DNA of 64,000 bases from the NCBI GenBank assembly GCA_036521075.1, contig DATDIL010000035.1, forward strand, positions 1-64,000, read 5' to 3'. The DNA is from DAIDKA01 sp036521075. GTDB taxonomy: Bacteria; Pseudomonadota; Gammaproteobacteria; Steroidobacterales; Steroidobacteraceae. Below are positions 17,917-26,754 of this stretch, in pieces. The position numbers and the translations under genes were made by a program. The first letter of the stretch is position 1; each line of letters begins with the position of its first letter. The notes beneath the pieces were generated by a model that saw only the letters and a program-made list of their open reading frames with translations, had not been told where the DNA came from and did not search any database.

Positions 17917-18920
17917 AGCGCTTCGTGGATCTCGCGGACTTTGCGCGCGAAGACATCGTCGATCTATTGGCGCTGGCGCAGCGCCTGCAGGAGCGACCCG
18001 AGCCACAGGCGCTGGCCGGCAAGATCCTCGGCCTGCTCTTCTTCAACCCCTCGCTGCGCACGCTGGCCTCGATGCAGGCCGGCATGGCGCGCCTCGGCGG
18101 CAGCTCCTTCGTCATCACGCCCGGCCAGGGCACCTACCAGATGGAGACGAAACTCGGCGCCGTGATGAACGGCGCCGCGGCCGAACATGTGCGTGAAGGC
18201 CTGCCGGTGCTCGCCTCCTACTGCGATGCCTTGGGAATTCGCGCCTTCGCCGATGGCAAGAATCTGGAAGCGGATCTGTCCGAGTCGACCTTCAACGCCA
18301 TGGCGCAGCTCATCGACAAGCCCCTGATCAATCTCGAGTCTGCCATGAGCCATCCCTGCCAGGCGCTTGCGGACTGGAAGACCATGGATGATGTGCACGT
18401 GCCACGCACCGGACGCTTCGTGCTGTCCTGGGTATGGCATCCGCGCGCACTGCCGCTGGCGGTGCCGGCCACCGCGCTGCATATGGCGGCCCTGCGCGGC
18501 ATGGATGTAACGGTGCTGCGACCCGACGGGTTCGAGCTGCCGGCACCGATCATGGACAAGGCGCGCCGCGCCGCGCGCGCCTCCGGCGGCTCGGTACGCG
18601 AGAGCGCGAATCGGCGCGAGGCGCTCGAAGGCGCACAGATCATTTACGCCAAGGAATGGGGCGCCACGAGTTGCTACGGCGATGCGCCGGGCGATGCAAA
18701 GCGGCGCGCCGCGCTCACCGACTGGTGCGTGACCGATCAATGGTTCAAGACCACCGATCCGGCCTGCCGCCTGATGCACTGCCTGCCGGTCCGTCGCAAC
18801 ACTGCCGTCGCCGACGAAGTGTTGGACGGGCCACGCAGCATCGTGCAGCACGAGGCCCACAACCGTCTGGTCGTGCAGATCGCGGTGCTATACAGAATGC
18901 TCAAGGGAGACCAGCAGTGA
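17913..18920 (+). CDS. argF': N-acetylornithine carbamoyltransferase (AOTCase)
   Basis: Transfers carbamoyl from carbamoyl phosphate to N-acetylornithine, giving N-acetylcitrulline, the variant route described in Xanthomonas. 335 residues. The carbamoyl-phosphate loop is FFNPSLRT (43-50) in place of the STRT seen in ordinary OTC; SHPCQALADWKT (147-157) and HCLPVRRN follow. Glu91 in NGAAAEHVREG probably corresponds to the Glu92 that sets acetyl rather than succinyl specificity in Xanthomonas campestris (inference). It overlaps argD and argB by 4 bases each. Confidence 0.9.
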   Translation: MKRFVDLADFAREDIVDLLALAQRLQERPEPQALAGKILGLLFFNPSLRTLASMQAGMARLGGSSFVITPGQGTYQMETKLGAVMNGAAAEHVREGLPVLASYCDALGIRAFADGKNLEADLSESTFNAMAQLIDKPLINLESAMSHPCQALADWKTMDDVHVPRTGRFVLSWVWHPRALPLAVPATALHMAALRGMDVTVLRPDGFELPAPIMDKARRAARASGGSVRESANRREALEGAQIIYAKEWGATSCYGDAPGDAKRRAALTDWCVTDQWFKTTDPACRLMHCLPVRRNTAVADEVLDGPRSIVQHEAHNRLVVQIAVLYRMLKGDQQ

Positions 18921-19849
18921 TCATGCATCGGACCGACCAGACGGCCGCCATCCGCGCGCTGAGGAGCGCGGCGCCCTACATACGCATGTACAAGGGCAAG
19001 ACCTTCGTGATCAAGGCCGGTGGCGGTGTGTTCGGCAATGCCGCGCTGACCCAGTCACTCATCGAGCAGATCAGCATCCTGCACTACATGGGCGTACGCG
19101 TGGTGATGGTGCACGGGGGTGGTCCACAGGTCACCGCAGTGTCAGACGCCATGGGCGTGAAGTCGCAGATGGTGCAGGGGCGGCGTGTGACGGATGAGAA
19201 GTCGATCGAGGTCACCGCCATGGTGCTCAATGGCCTGATCAATACCCGCATTTTGGCGATCTGCCGCGAGCTCGACGTACAGGCCGTGGGCCTGAGCGGC
19301 GTCGACGCGGGGCTCGTCCAGGCACACAAGCGCAAGCCGGTGAAACTCGAAGGCAGCAGCGAACTGCTCGATTACGGCCTGGTCGGCGACATCGATCGCA
19401 TCGACACCACGGCCATCCGCAACCTGCTCGATGACGGCTACCTGCCGGTCATCAGCCCGCTCTCGGCCGATGAACACGGCACGCTGCTGAATATCAATGC
19501 CGACACGGTGGCCGCCGCCATCGGCGCGGCACTGTCGGCCGAAAAGCTGATTCTGTGTACCGGTGCACCCGGCATACTCGAGCGCCTGGATGATCCGGGC
19601 TCGCTGATCTCCTATACCGACCTCGAAGGTCTGCAGCGGCTGCGCGAATCCGGGAGTATCAGTGATGGCATGCTGCCCAAGGCACGCGCCATCGAACATG
19701 CCCTCAAGGGCGGCGTGCGTCGCGTGCACGTGGTGTCCTACGCCGCACCGGAAGGCATCCTGGGCGAGGTGTTCACCAATGAAGGCACCGGCACCCTGAT
19801 CGTCGACGACATCGACGCGCTGCCGGCGAACGAGCAGCACCTGACATGA
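18917..19849 (+). CDS. argB: Acetylglutamate kinase
   Basis: Phosphorylates N-acetylglutamate, the second step of the pathway and often the arginine-inhibited one. The GTG at 18917 overlaps the argF' stop (GTGA) and has GGGAGA 6 bases upstream; the ATG at 18923 is a close alternative. About 310 residues of amino-acid-kinase fold: VIKAGGGVFGN, MVHGGGPQVTAVSDAMG, LNINADTVAAAIGAAL and SDGMLPKARAIEHAL. In Xanthomonas the equivalent gene is a kinase-GNAT fusion that also acetylates glutamate; here the protein stops after the kinase domain, so that activity is missing. Confidence 0.92.
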   Translation: MIMHRTDQTAAIRALRSAAPYIRMYKGKTFVIKAGGGVFGNAALTQSLIEQISILHYMGVRVVMVHGGGPQVTAVSDAMGVKSQMVQGRRVTDEKSIEVTAMVLNGLINTRILAICRELDVQAVGLSGVDAGLVQAHKRKPVKLEGSSELLDYGLVGDIDRIDTTAIRNLLDDGYLPVISPLSADEHGTLLNINADTVAAAIGAALSAEKLILCTGAPGILERLDDPGSLISYTDLEGLQRLRESGSISDGMLPKARAIEHALKGGVRRVHVVSYAAPEGILGEVFTNEGTGTLIVDDIDALPANEQHLT

Positions 19850-21030
19850 CACGGCTGTGGGACAACGGTGCACCGCTGGATGCGCGCGTGCTGGCCTACA
19901 CGGCCGGCGACGACTACGTGCTGGATGAACGGCTCGTTCCCTACGATGTGCGGGCATCGCTGGCCCATGCGCGCATGCTGCACAGCCAAAATCTGCTCTC
20001 CGAGGCGGATCTCGCCGCGATCACGGCCGGGTTGAATGATCTGGCCCGGGCACACGCCAATGGCGAGTGGCGCATCGAACTGGCGGACGAAGACGGGCAG
20101 TCGGCGCTCGAAACGCACCTCACGCAAAAGATCGGCGCGGCCGGAGCCCGGATCCACCTCGGCCGCTCGCGCAATGACCAGGTTCTGACGGCGCTGCGCT
20201 TGTATCTGCGCGATGCGACGCGCGAGCTCGCCGCCGCCGCACGACGCGTCGCGAGCGCGCTGGATGAGCTGGGTGCCCGCGAACACGGCACCGTACTGCC
20301 CGGCTCTACACATATGCAGCAGGCCATGCCGAGCTCCGTGCCGTTGTGGGCGGGCGGATTTGCCGCCGAAATCCGCGACGATGCCGACAATCTCGAAGGC
20401 GTGCTGCGCCGACTGGGCCGCAATCCGCTCGGTTCGGCCGCCGGCTACGGCACGCCGGGCCTGCCGCTGGACCGCGATGCCACCACGCAGGACCTCGAGT
20501 TCGACTCGACCCAGACACCCGTGACCGCCGCGCAGCTGTCGCGTGGCAAGGCCGAAGCGCACCTGCTGTTCGAAATCACGCTGCTGATGCTGGACCTGGG
20601 ACGCTTCGCCGCCGATGTGCTGCTGTTCTACACGCAGGAGTTCGGCTTCGTAGCGTTGCCGGAAGCGTTCACGACGGGTTCCTCGATCATGCCGCAGAAG
20701 CGCAATCCTGATGTGTTTGAACTGCTGCGCGGTCGCACCGCCACGGCGCATGCCGCGCTCGATGAGGCGCTGGGCATCTTTGCGAAGCTGCCATCCGGCT
20801 ACCAGCGCGACCTGCAGCTGCTGAAGGCGCCGCTGTTCCGCGGCATCGACCTGGCCACTCAGACCCTCGACCTGTTGCCTGCGGCCATCGCGGCAATGTC
20901 TTTCAAGCCGCAGAACATCGAGCTCGACCCCTCCATCCATGCCGCCGAGCAGGCGTACGCCATGGTGGTCAGCGAAGGGATTCCGTTTCGTGAAGCCTAC
21001 CGCCGCGTCGCGGCGAAGCTCAAAGGCTAG
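19846..21030 (+). CDS. argH: Argininosuccinate lyase
   Basis: Splits argininosuccinate into arginine and fumarate; fumarase/aspartase superfamily. 394 residues, shorter than the usual 430-460, with the C-terminal part trimmed. Conserved blocks are HLGRSRNDQVLTALRLYLRD, PGSTHMQQAMP and the superfamily signature GSSIMPQKRNPD with the catalytic loop serine. The start overlaps the argB stop (ATGA). It is the last arginine enzyme of the operon; lptM follows 9 bp downstream. Confidence 0.92.
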   Translation: MTRLWDNGAPLDARVLAYTAGDDYVLDERLVPYDVRASLAHARMLHSQNLLSEADLAAITAGLNDLARAHANGEWRIELADEDGQSALETHLTQKIGAAGARIHLGRSRNDQVLTALRLYLRDATRELAAAARRVASALDELGAREHGTVLPGSTHMQQAMPSSVPLWAGGFAAEIRDDADNLEGVLRRLGRNPLGSAAGYGTPGLPLDRDATTQDLEFDSTQTPVTAAQLSRGKAEAHLLFEITLLMLDLGRFAADVLLFYTQEFGFVALPEAFTTGSSIMPQKRNPDVFELLRGRTATAHAALDEALGIFAKLPSGYQRDLQLLKAPLFRGIDLATQTLDLLPAAIAAMSFKPQNIELDPSIHAAEQAYAMVVSEGIPFREAYRRVAAKLKG

Positions 21031-21039
21031 GGCACCGGC

Positions 21040-21222
21040 ATGTCCGCAACCCGCGTCATGATCGCGTGCGCGCTGGTGGGCCTGGCAGGCTGCGGTCAGC
21101 GCGGCCCGCTGTACCTGCCCGATCGCAACGCGCGCGTGGTGACGCGGCCGGCCACCGCCGCGCGGTCTGCAACCTCATCCGCGCCCGCGCCCTCCTCCGC
21201 GCCCTCCTCCGCACCACCTTAG
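21040..21222 (+). CDS. lptM: Small lipoprotein LptM (YifL family)
   Basis: 60-residue lipoprotein with signal peptide and lipobox LAGC, directly followed by the family hallmark CGQRGPLYLPD. LptM assists assembly and disulfide maturation of the LPS translocon LptD in E. coli. The tail is a low-complexity Ala/Pro/Ser stretch. It usually sits next to lysA and dapF; here it ends the arginine operon, while dapF is at 49542. The last 4 bases overlap the convergent DUF1501 gene. Confidence 0.82.
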   Translation: MSATRVMIACALVGLAGCGQRGPLYLPDRNARVVTRPATAARSATSSAPAPSSAPSSAPP

Positions 21223-22427
21223 GCGCGAAACAGATCCCGCAGCGGCTTCACGCCGCCGCTGTCGGGAAATACCGTATCGAGCGCGCCCGGCGCGACACCC
21301 ATATGATCGACCAGCGTGCCCTTGAGCAGCGCGCGCATATCGAGGGTGGGTGCGACGTCGCGCTGCTGGTACAGATTCGCGGCCGACAACCCGGGCCAAT
21401 CGCAGATCACGCCTCCGCCATGCACCGCACCGCCCAGCAGCAACGCCGCCGTGCCCGTGCCATGATCACTGCCCCCCGTGCCATTGACCGCGGCCGTACG
21501 GCCGAACTCCGTCACCGCCAGCACGGCCGTGTTGCGCCAGGTCGGCCCGAGCTGGGTTTTCAGGCTGCGCAAGGCCGCGTCCAGCGCGCCTAAGCGGGTG
21601 CCGAGCTGGCCGCGCGCACCCCCCTCGTTCGCATGCGTATCCCACCCCGTCGTGTCGAATACCGCCACGCGCGGTCCTGAGTCGTTTGCCAGAAACCCCG
21701 CCGTCGCGCGGATGACTTCTTCGTAGCGGTTGCCGCCCGCGCCGCCCATCGTGCCTTGCGCGTCACCGAGCGCCATGGCATTGGCCGTCTGCGCAGCAGC
21801 CAGACGCGGCGCCAGCATGGGGTCATGCGCGTACAGGTCCGCGATGCGCTGCAGAGTGTCCTCATCCAGTTCGGCCAACTTCGTCGGCGCCCAGGACGCG
21901 ACGGGCGCCGGGCCGCGCATCATCAGCGGTATGTTCGAACCCAACGCCACGCCGCGCTCGCCGCCCACGGCCGCCTTCGACTGCGTCGCCAACGCGCGGT
22001 TCAACCAGCCCGTCTGCGAACTGTGCGGCACGAGCACGCCGCTCTCCAGCACGTCCTGCCCATCGAAATGGGAGCGATCGCGGTACGGCGTCGCGACCGC
22101 GTGGAATACCGCAAGCTCGCCCGCGGCGAACGATTCGTGCAGAAAGGTCAGTTGCGGATGCAGGCCGAAGAGATTGTCGAGCCGCAAGACACCATCGGTG
22201 GCGCCCGGCGCGCCGATCGCGAGCCTGCCACGCAAGCGCGTGTAGGCCGGATCCCCGTATGGCGGCACGACGGCCAACCCGTCCACGGCACCGCGCATGA
22301 TCACGACGACCAGGCGCGAGTCCCCGCCCATGCCCGCAAAGGACAGGCGCGTGTTCAGCACTGCGCCACCGGCGGCCAGGGCCGCGCCTTGCAGGAACCG
22401 CCGTCGTGGCATCGCCAGTGTGTTCAT
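21219..22427 (-). CDS. DUF1501 family Tat-exported protein
   Basis: 402-residue protein of the DUF1501 family (alkaline-phosphatase/sulfatase-like fold). The N-terminus PRRRFLQGAALAAGGAVL is a twin-arginine signal. Mature blocks include VVIMRGAVDGLAVVPPYGD, YRDRSHFDGQDVLESG and TEFGRTAAVNGTGGSDHGTG, whose Asp-His pair resembles metal ligands of the superfamily. It lies 5 bp downstream of the DUF1800 gene and the two families almost always occur together. The biochemical role is not established. Confidence 0.88.
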   Translation of the reverse strand: MNTLAMPRRRFLQGAALAAGGAVLNTRLSFAGMGGDSRLVVVIMRGAVDGLAVVPPYGDPAYTRLRGRLAIGAPGATDGVLRLDNLFGLHPQLTFLHESFAAGELAVFHAVATPYRDRSHFDGQDVLESGVLVPHSSQTGWLNRALATQSKAAVGGERGVALGSNIPLMMRGPAPVASWAPTKLAELDEDTLQRIADLYAHDPMLAPRLAAAQTANAMALGDAQGTMGGAGGNRYEEVIRATAGFLANDSGPRVAVFDTTGWDTHANEGGARGQLGTRLGALDAALRSLKTQLGPTWRNTAVLAVTEFGRTAAVNGTGGSDHGTGTAALLLGGAVHGGGVICDWPGLSAANLYQQRDVAPTLDMRALLKGTLVDHMGVAPGALDTVFPDSGGVKPLRDLFRA

Positions 22428-22432
22428 TTTTC

Positions 22433-23821
22433 TCAGCGCCTCATGAATTCGGGAGCAGCGATCAATAGAGTCACGGCCTGCGCCGCGCTCGCCGCCCGGC
22501 TCAATGCCAGGCGCGTGTGGTCGCTCAAGGAAGCGCCCAGTACCTGCGGCGCCAGCTGCATGGCGTCGATGCTGCCGCCAAGGCGCTGCCCGATTTCATC
22601 CGCCCAGCGCAGTCGTTGCATCAGCGCCGAGGCACCATCCCAATCCGCGCTGCGATCCGGCCAGCCCGCCGGCGAGTTTGGTGACCACACCCGCTGGCCG
22701 AGGTTCGCGAACAGCGGCGCTACCTTGCGTGGGTCATCGAGCGGCATCCGGACGGCGCGCCACGTCGAAATCACATAGTCGTTGGGCGTCTTGAACTTGG
22801 ACAGTGGCTGTGACCATGCCGCCTCTTCGGCAATCAGCGCCCGGTAGAGGGACGGCAGATCCCCGTCGGTGCGGTTGAACACCCGTGCCAGTCGATTGAT
22901 GGCCTCAGCCGGTGGATCATCGGCAATGAAGTGTCGCGCCAGCTGCGTCGCGATGTGCTGCGCCGTCGCGGAGCTGCGCGCTAGATCCGCCAGCACGGCC
23001 TCGCCCTGCGCCTGACCCTGCTGTGGGTAGCGCTTACCCATGATGGTCTGGGTGGCCGGCTCATGGATACTGCTCCGGAAGAGGAACTCCCCGGGCTCGC
23101 CGCCGCCGGCGATGCCCTTCCCGGCCGCGCCGATCGACCAGCCCGTGATTACCTTCGCGAAGGCGGTGACATCCGCCTGGGTGTAGCCGCCGTTCACCCC
23201 GAGCGTATGCAACTCCATGATCTCGCGGCCAAGATTCTCATTGATGCCGAGCGTCCTGCCGGTGCGCTCCTGCGCACGGCCGGCCAGCATTGAATCCGGG
23301 CCCACCGAGCGGAAGTTGTCCAGGTACAGCAGCATGGCGGGGTGGCGTTCGACGGCCAGCAGCAGCTGCGCGAACGAGCCGAGCACGTTCGGGCGGATGG
23401 CCTCGCGCGCGTAGCTGCCCGCCACGCCGAGCACCACTGCCTTGTCCACGGATATCGCGAAGTGATTGCTCCAGAACTGCGTGATGCGCTCCAGAAAGGG
23501 GCGATCGGTGGTCGCAGCCTGGCGCAGGCGCGCCGCCACTTCCCCGATGTACGCCGGGCGATAGATTTCGCCGAGCTTCACCAGCGCATTGGCGGCGCCC
23601 GCCCCCGCCTTCGCCTGTCGGTTCTGCGCCCGCACCCGGTCAAGGGTCGCGAGCATCGTCGCGGTGCTGTGAAGGCCCGGATCACGAATGAGCGCAGGGC
23701 TCCCGTGCAGCTGCGCCGCCAACCAGCCACGCGGGTCCCCGGCACAGGCCGCGATTTCACCGGGCCGGGCGCCCAGGCCGAAACGGTTCGTGGCAATGGT
23801 GGCGGCTTCGGAATCACGCAT
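22433..23821 (-). CDS. DUF1800 family protein
   Basis: 462-residue DUF1800 protein. Diagnostic blocks are FGLGARPGEIAA near the start, ERITQFWSNHFAIS, NENLGREIMELHTLGVNGGYTQADVTAFAKVITGW and the C-terminal LGQRVWSPNSPAGWPD. No obvious signal peptide is seen from the chosen start. It is the first gene of the two-gene unit with DUF1501, transcribed away from polA. The function is unknown; the pair is often inferred to act in the envelope. Confidence 0.87.
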   Translation of the reverse strand: MRDSEAATIATNRFGLGARPGEIAACAGDPRGWLAAQLHGSPALIRDPGLHSTATMLATLDRVRAQNRQAKAGAGAANALVKLGEIYRPAYIGEVAARLRQAATTDRPFLERITQFWSNHFAISVDKAVVLGVAGSYAREAIRPNVLGSFAQLLLAVERHPAMLLYLDNFRSVGPDSMLAGRAQERTGRTLGINENLGREIMELHTLGVNGGYTQADVTAFAKVITGWSIGAAGKGIAGGGEPGEFLFRSSIHEPATQTIMGKRYPQQGQAQGEAVLADLARSSATAQHIATQLARHFIADDPPAEAINRLARVFNRTDGDLPSLYRALIAEEAAWSQPLSKFKTPNDYVISTWRAVRMPLDDPRKVAPLFANLGQRVWSPNSPAGWPDRSADWDGASALMQRLRWADEIGQRLGGSIDAMQLAPQVLGASLSDHTRLALSRAASAAQAVTLLIAAPEFMRR

Positions 23822-23914
23822 AGGCAGATAAAGCGCGGCATGCGCCCCGGTCGTTGACAGGCCTATATAATTCCTTCGGCCTCGCCATTACCTAATATCC
23901 GTAATACTCCCCAA

Positions 23915-26638
23915 ATGCCCAAGCCCACTCTTGTCCTGGTCGACGGCTCCTCGTATCTGTATCGGGCCTTCCATGCCATGCCGCCGCTGACCAATGCCGC
24001 CGGAGAACCCACCGGTGCGGTGCTCGGCGTGCTCAACATGATCGTGAAACTGGCGGGCGATTTTGCAAATGCCCGCCTGGCCATCGTCTTCGATGCGCCG
24101 GGGCGCACGTTTCGCGACGATCTGTTCGAGGCCTACAAGTCACACCGTCCGTCAATGCCGGATGACCTGCGCGCGCAGATCACCCCACTCCTCACCATCC
24201 TCAAGGCCCAGGGCCATCCGCTGCTGCGGATCGCGGGTGTCGAGGCCGACGATGTGATCGGTACCCTCGCGCGGCGCGCGGAAGCCGCCGGCTACGATGT
24301 CATCATTTCGACGGGTGACAAGGACATGTCACAGCTGGTGAATGAGTCCATCACCATCGTCAACACCATGACCGGCTCGCGCCTGGACCGCGCCGGCGTC
24401 AAGGCCAAGTTCGATGTCTGGCCCGAACAGATCATCGACTACCTGGCCCTCGTCGGCGATGCGTCGGACAACATTCCCGGTGTGCCCAAGGTGGGCCCGA
24501 AGACCGCGGCCAAATGGCTCGAGAAATACCGCAACGCCGACGGCATCATCGAGCATGCCCACGAAATCGAGGGCAAGGTGGGCGAGAACCTGCGCGGCGG
24601 CCTGCAAACACTGGCCCTGTCGCGCAAGCTTGCGACGCTGGACACCAATGTAGAGCTGCCGCTGGGCCTGGATGACCTGCAGCCGCAGCCCGTCGACGCC
24701 ACCTTGCTGCAGGAGCTGTACACACGCTATGAAATGCGCTCCTTGCTGCGGCAGCTGACCGCAAGTGCCGCGGGCGGCGTCGCCGGCACGCAGCCCACTG
24801 TTGCGGCACCCGCGCTGCCGGCCGCTCCCGAGCGCCGCTACGAGACTGTGATGAGCTGGGAGCAGCTGGAAAGCTGGCTCGCGCGGCTGCGCGGCGCGCC
24901 GCTGTTCGCGTTCGATACCGAGACCACCAGCCTCGATTACATGGTCGCGGAAATTGTCGGCGTTTCCTTCTGCATCGAGCCGGGCATCGCGGCATATGTG
25001 CCGCTGGCGCACGACTACGCCGGCGCACCCGAGCAGTTGTCGCGCGAGCGGGTGCTCGCGGCATTGCAGCCGCTGCTCGAGGATCCGGACCGACCCAAGC
25101 TCGGGCATCATCTGAAGTACGACGCGCACGTGCTGGCCAATCACGGCATCCAGATCCGCGGCATGCGCTATGACACCATGCTCGAATCCTACGTGTGGAA
25201 CAGCGTGGCGACGCGTCATGACATGGACTCTACGGCTGCGAAGTATCTTGGCATCCGCACCATCACCTTCGAGCAGGTCGCCGGCAAAGGCGCAAAACAG
25301 CTGACCTTCAACCAGGTGCCGGTGCAAACTGCCGCCGAATACTCGGCCGAAGACGCCGATGTGACGCTGCAGCTGCACCGGGTGCTGTCGGCGAAACTGG
25401 CTACCCTGCCGGCGCTCGCGCATGTCTACGAACACATCGAACAGCCCCTCGTACCGGTGCTGACGCGCATGGAGTACTGCGGGGTGCTCATCGACGGCAC
25501 GCTGCTGTCGGCGCAGAGCCGGCAGATCGAGGGCCAGTTGCGGGAGCTGGTCATCCTCGCGCATCGCGAAGCCGGCGCGGAATTCAATATCGAATCTCCG
25601 AAACAGCTGCAGCAGATTCTATTCGAGAAGCTGCAGATTCCGGTGCTGCGCAAGACGCCCACCGGACAGCCTTCAACCGCCGAGGATGTGCTCGAGGAGC
25701 TGGCCGAGAGCCATGCGCTGCCGCGCATCGTGCTGGACTATCGTGCCCTGGCGAAGCTCAAATCGACCTACACCGACAAGTTGCCGCAGCAGATCAACGG
25801 GCCAACCGGGCGCGTGCACACTTCCTATCATCAGGCCGTGGCGCAGACCGGACGACTCTCCTCGACCGACCCGAATCTGCAGAACATTCCGATTCGCCGC
25901 CCCGAAGGGCGCCGGATCCGCCAGGCCTTCATTGCGCCACCCGGACACGTGCTGCTCGCTGCGGACTATTCACAAATTGAGCTGCGCATCATGGCGCACC
26001 TGTCGGGGGACCCCGGTCTGCTGGCCGCATTCTCGGCGGACCTGGACGTGCACGTGGCGACCGCGGCCGAAGTGTTTGGGGTCGCAACCACCGCGGTCAG
26101 CTCCGACCAGCGTCGTACCGCCAAGACCATCAACTTCGGTCTGATCTACGGGATGTCGCCCTTTGGCCTGGCCCGACAGCTGGGCATCGATCGGGGCTCC
26201 GCCCAGGACTATGTGAACCGCTACTTTGCGCGCTATCCCGGGGTGCGTCAGTTCATGGACAACACCCGCGAGCAGGCGCGTCGCGACGGCTTCGTCGAAA
26301 CCGTCTGCGGGCGGCGCCTGTATCTGCCGGACATCCGCTCGAGCAATCGCCAGCTGCAGCAGTATTCGGAGCGCAGCGCCATCAATGCGCCCATGCAGGG
26401 AACCGCCGCGGACATCATCAAGCTGGCCATGATCAGCGTCGATGACTGGTGCCAGACCGAGAAGCCGCCGGCGCGCCTGATCATGCAGGTGCATGATGAG
26501 CTGGTGCTTGAGGTGCGCACCGATGCGATCGCCGAAGTGACCGCGGCCGTGCGCACCCGAATGGTGGAGGCGCTGCAACTGAAAGTGCCGCTGAAAGTGG
26601 ATACCGGCGTGGGCGCCAATTGGGACGAGGCGCATTGA
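23915..26638 (+). CDS. polA: DNA polymerase I
   Basis: 907-residue replication and repair polymerase. The N-terminal 5'-3' exonuclease (1-290) starts LVDGSSYLYRAFHAMPPL and holds EADDVIGTLA and the helix-hairpin-helix GDASDNIPGVPKVGPKTA. The 3'-5' proofreading domain appears intact, with FDTETTSLD near residue 334. Polymerase motifs are A (LLAADYSQIELR, about 679), B (RRTAKTINFGLIYG, about 733) and C (MQVHDELVLEV, about 856). It is followed by the candidate small RNA and by engB on the opposite strand, the same order as in Pseudomonas and enterics. Confidence 0.97.
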   Translation: MPKPTLVLVDGSSYLYRAFHAMPPLTNAAGEPTGAVLGVLNMIVKLAGDFANARLAIVFDAPGRTFRDDLFEAYKSHRPSMPDDLRAQITPLLTILKAQGHPLLRIAGVEADDVIGTLARRAEAAGYDVIISTGDKDMSQLVNESITIVNTMTGSRLDRAGVKAKFDVWPEQIIDYLALVGDASDNIPGVPKVGPKTAAKWLEKYRNADGIIEHAHEIEGKVGENLRGGLQTLALSRKLATLDTNVELPLGLDDLQPQPVDATLLQELYTRYEMRSLLRQLTASAAGGVAGTQPTVAAPALPAAPERRYETVMSWEQLESWLARLRGAPLFAFDTETTSLDYMVAEIVGVSFCIEPGIAAYVPLAHDYAGAPEQLSRERVLAALQPLLEDPDRPKLGHHLKYDAHVLANHGIQIRGMRYDTMLESYVWNSVATRHDMDSTAAKYLGIRTITFEQVAGKGAKQLTFNQVPVQTAAEYSAEDADVTLQLHRVLSAKLATLPALAHVYEHIEQPLVPVLTRMEYCGVLIDGTLLSAQSRQIEGQLRELVILAHREAGAEFNIESPKQLQQILFEKLQIPVLRKTPTGQPSTAEDVLEELAESHALPRIVLDYRALAKLKSTYTDKLPQQINGPTGRVHTSYHQAVAQTGRLSSTDPNLQNIPIRRPEGRRIRQAFIAPPGHVLLAADYSQIELRIMAHLSGDPGLLAAFSADLDVHVATAAEVFGVATTAVSSDQRRTAKTINFGLIYGMSPFGLARQLGIDRGSAQDYVNRYFARYPGVRQFMDNTREQARRDGFVETVCGRRLYLPDIRSSNRQLQQYSERSAINAPMQGTAADIIKLAMISVDDWCQTEKPPARLIMQVHDELVLEVRTDAIAEVTAAVRTRMVEALQLKVPLKVDTGVGANWDEAH

Positions 26639-26688
26639 CGCGCCTCGGAATTGTTGTTTGGCCGCAACAAGTGGCTATGCAACCACTT

Positions 26689-26729
26689 GAAAGTTCAACA
26701 GTTTTTAATAATTGGGCTGTTGAACTTTC
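26689..26729. repeat. 13-bp perfect inverted repeat downstream of polA
   Basis: GAAAGTTCAACAG (26689-26701) and CTGTTGAACTTTC (26717-26729) are exact complements around a 15-base T/A-rich loop. The right arm contains the GAACTT -35 element of the small-RNA promoter. It is not followed by a T run, so it is a poor intrinsic terminator; a regulator site or an RNA-processing hairpin in the polA 3' end are alternatives. A smaller hairpin, CAAGTGG/CCACTTG (26669-26675 and 26683-26689), abuts it. Confidence 0.6.
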
Positions 26730-26748
26730 GGGCCCCGGCCGCATCAAA
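26722..26748 (+). promoter_or_regulatory. Sigma-E/AlgU-type promoter of the candidate small RNA
   Basis: GAACTT (26722-26727) and TCAAA (26744-26748) are 16 bases apart, fitting the envelope-stress ECF consensus GAACTT-N16-TCtgA/TCaaA. The predicted start is near 26755. In P. aeruginosa the small RNA at this same locus (ErsA) depends on AlgU, the sigma-E homologue, which supports the reading. The start site has not been measured. Confidence 0.55.
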
Positions 26749-26754
26749 TCCTAT

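Noticed and set aside
18434..18916. Upstream extension of the argB frame
   Set aside because: The frame is open back to 18434 but overlaps argF' and lacks kinase homology; the start is near 18917.
19738..20940. 400-codon minus-strand frame opposite argH
   Set aside because: Shadow frame; Arg/Gln-rich with no domain.
23854..23871. TTGACA and TATAAT hexamers upstream of polA
   Set aside because: The two are only 6 bp apart and cannot act as one sigma-70 promoter; neither has a partner at proper spacing.
24329..25564. 411-codon minus-strand frame opposite polA
   Set aside because: Shadow of the polA coding frame; low complexity and no family motif.
26676..26748. Divergent sigma-E promoter from the left arm of the inverted repeat
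   Set aside because: GAACTT on the minus strand has no TCAAA/TCTGA partner at 15-17 bases.
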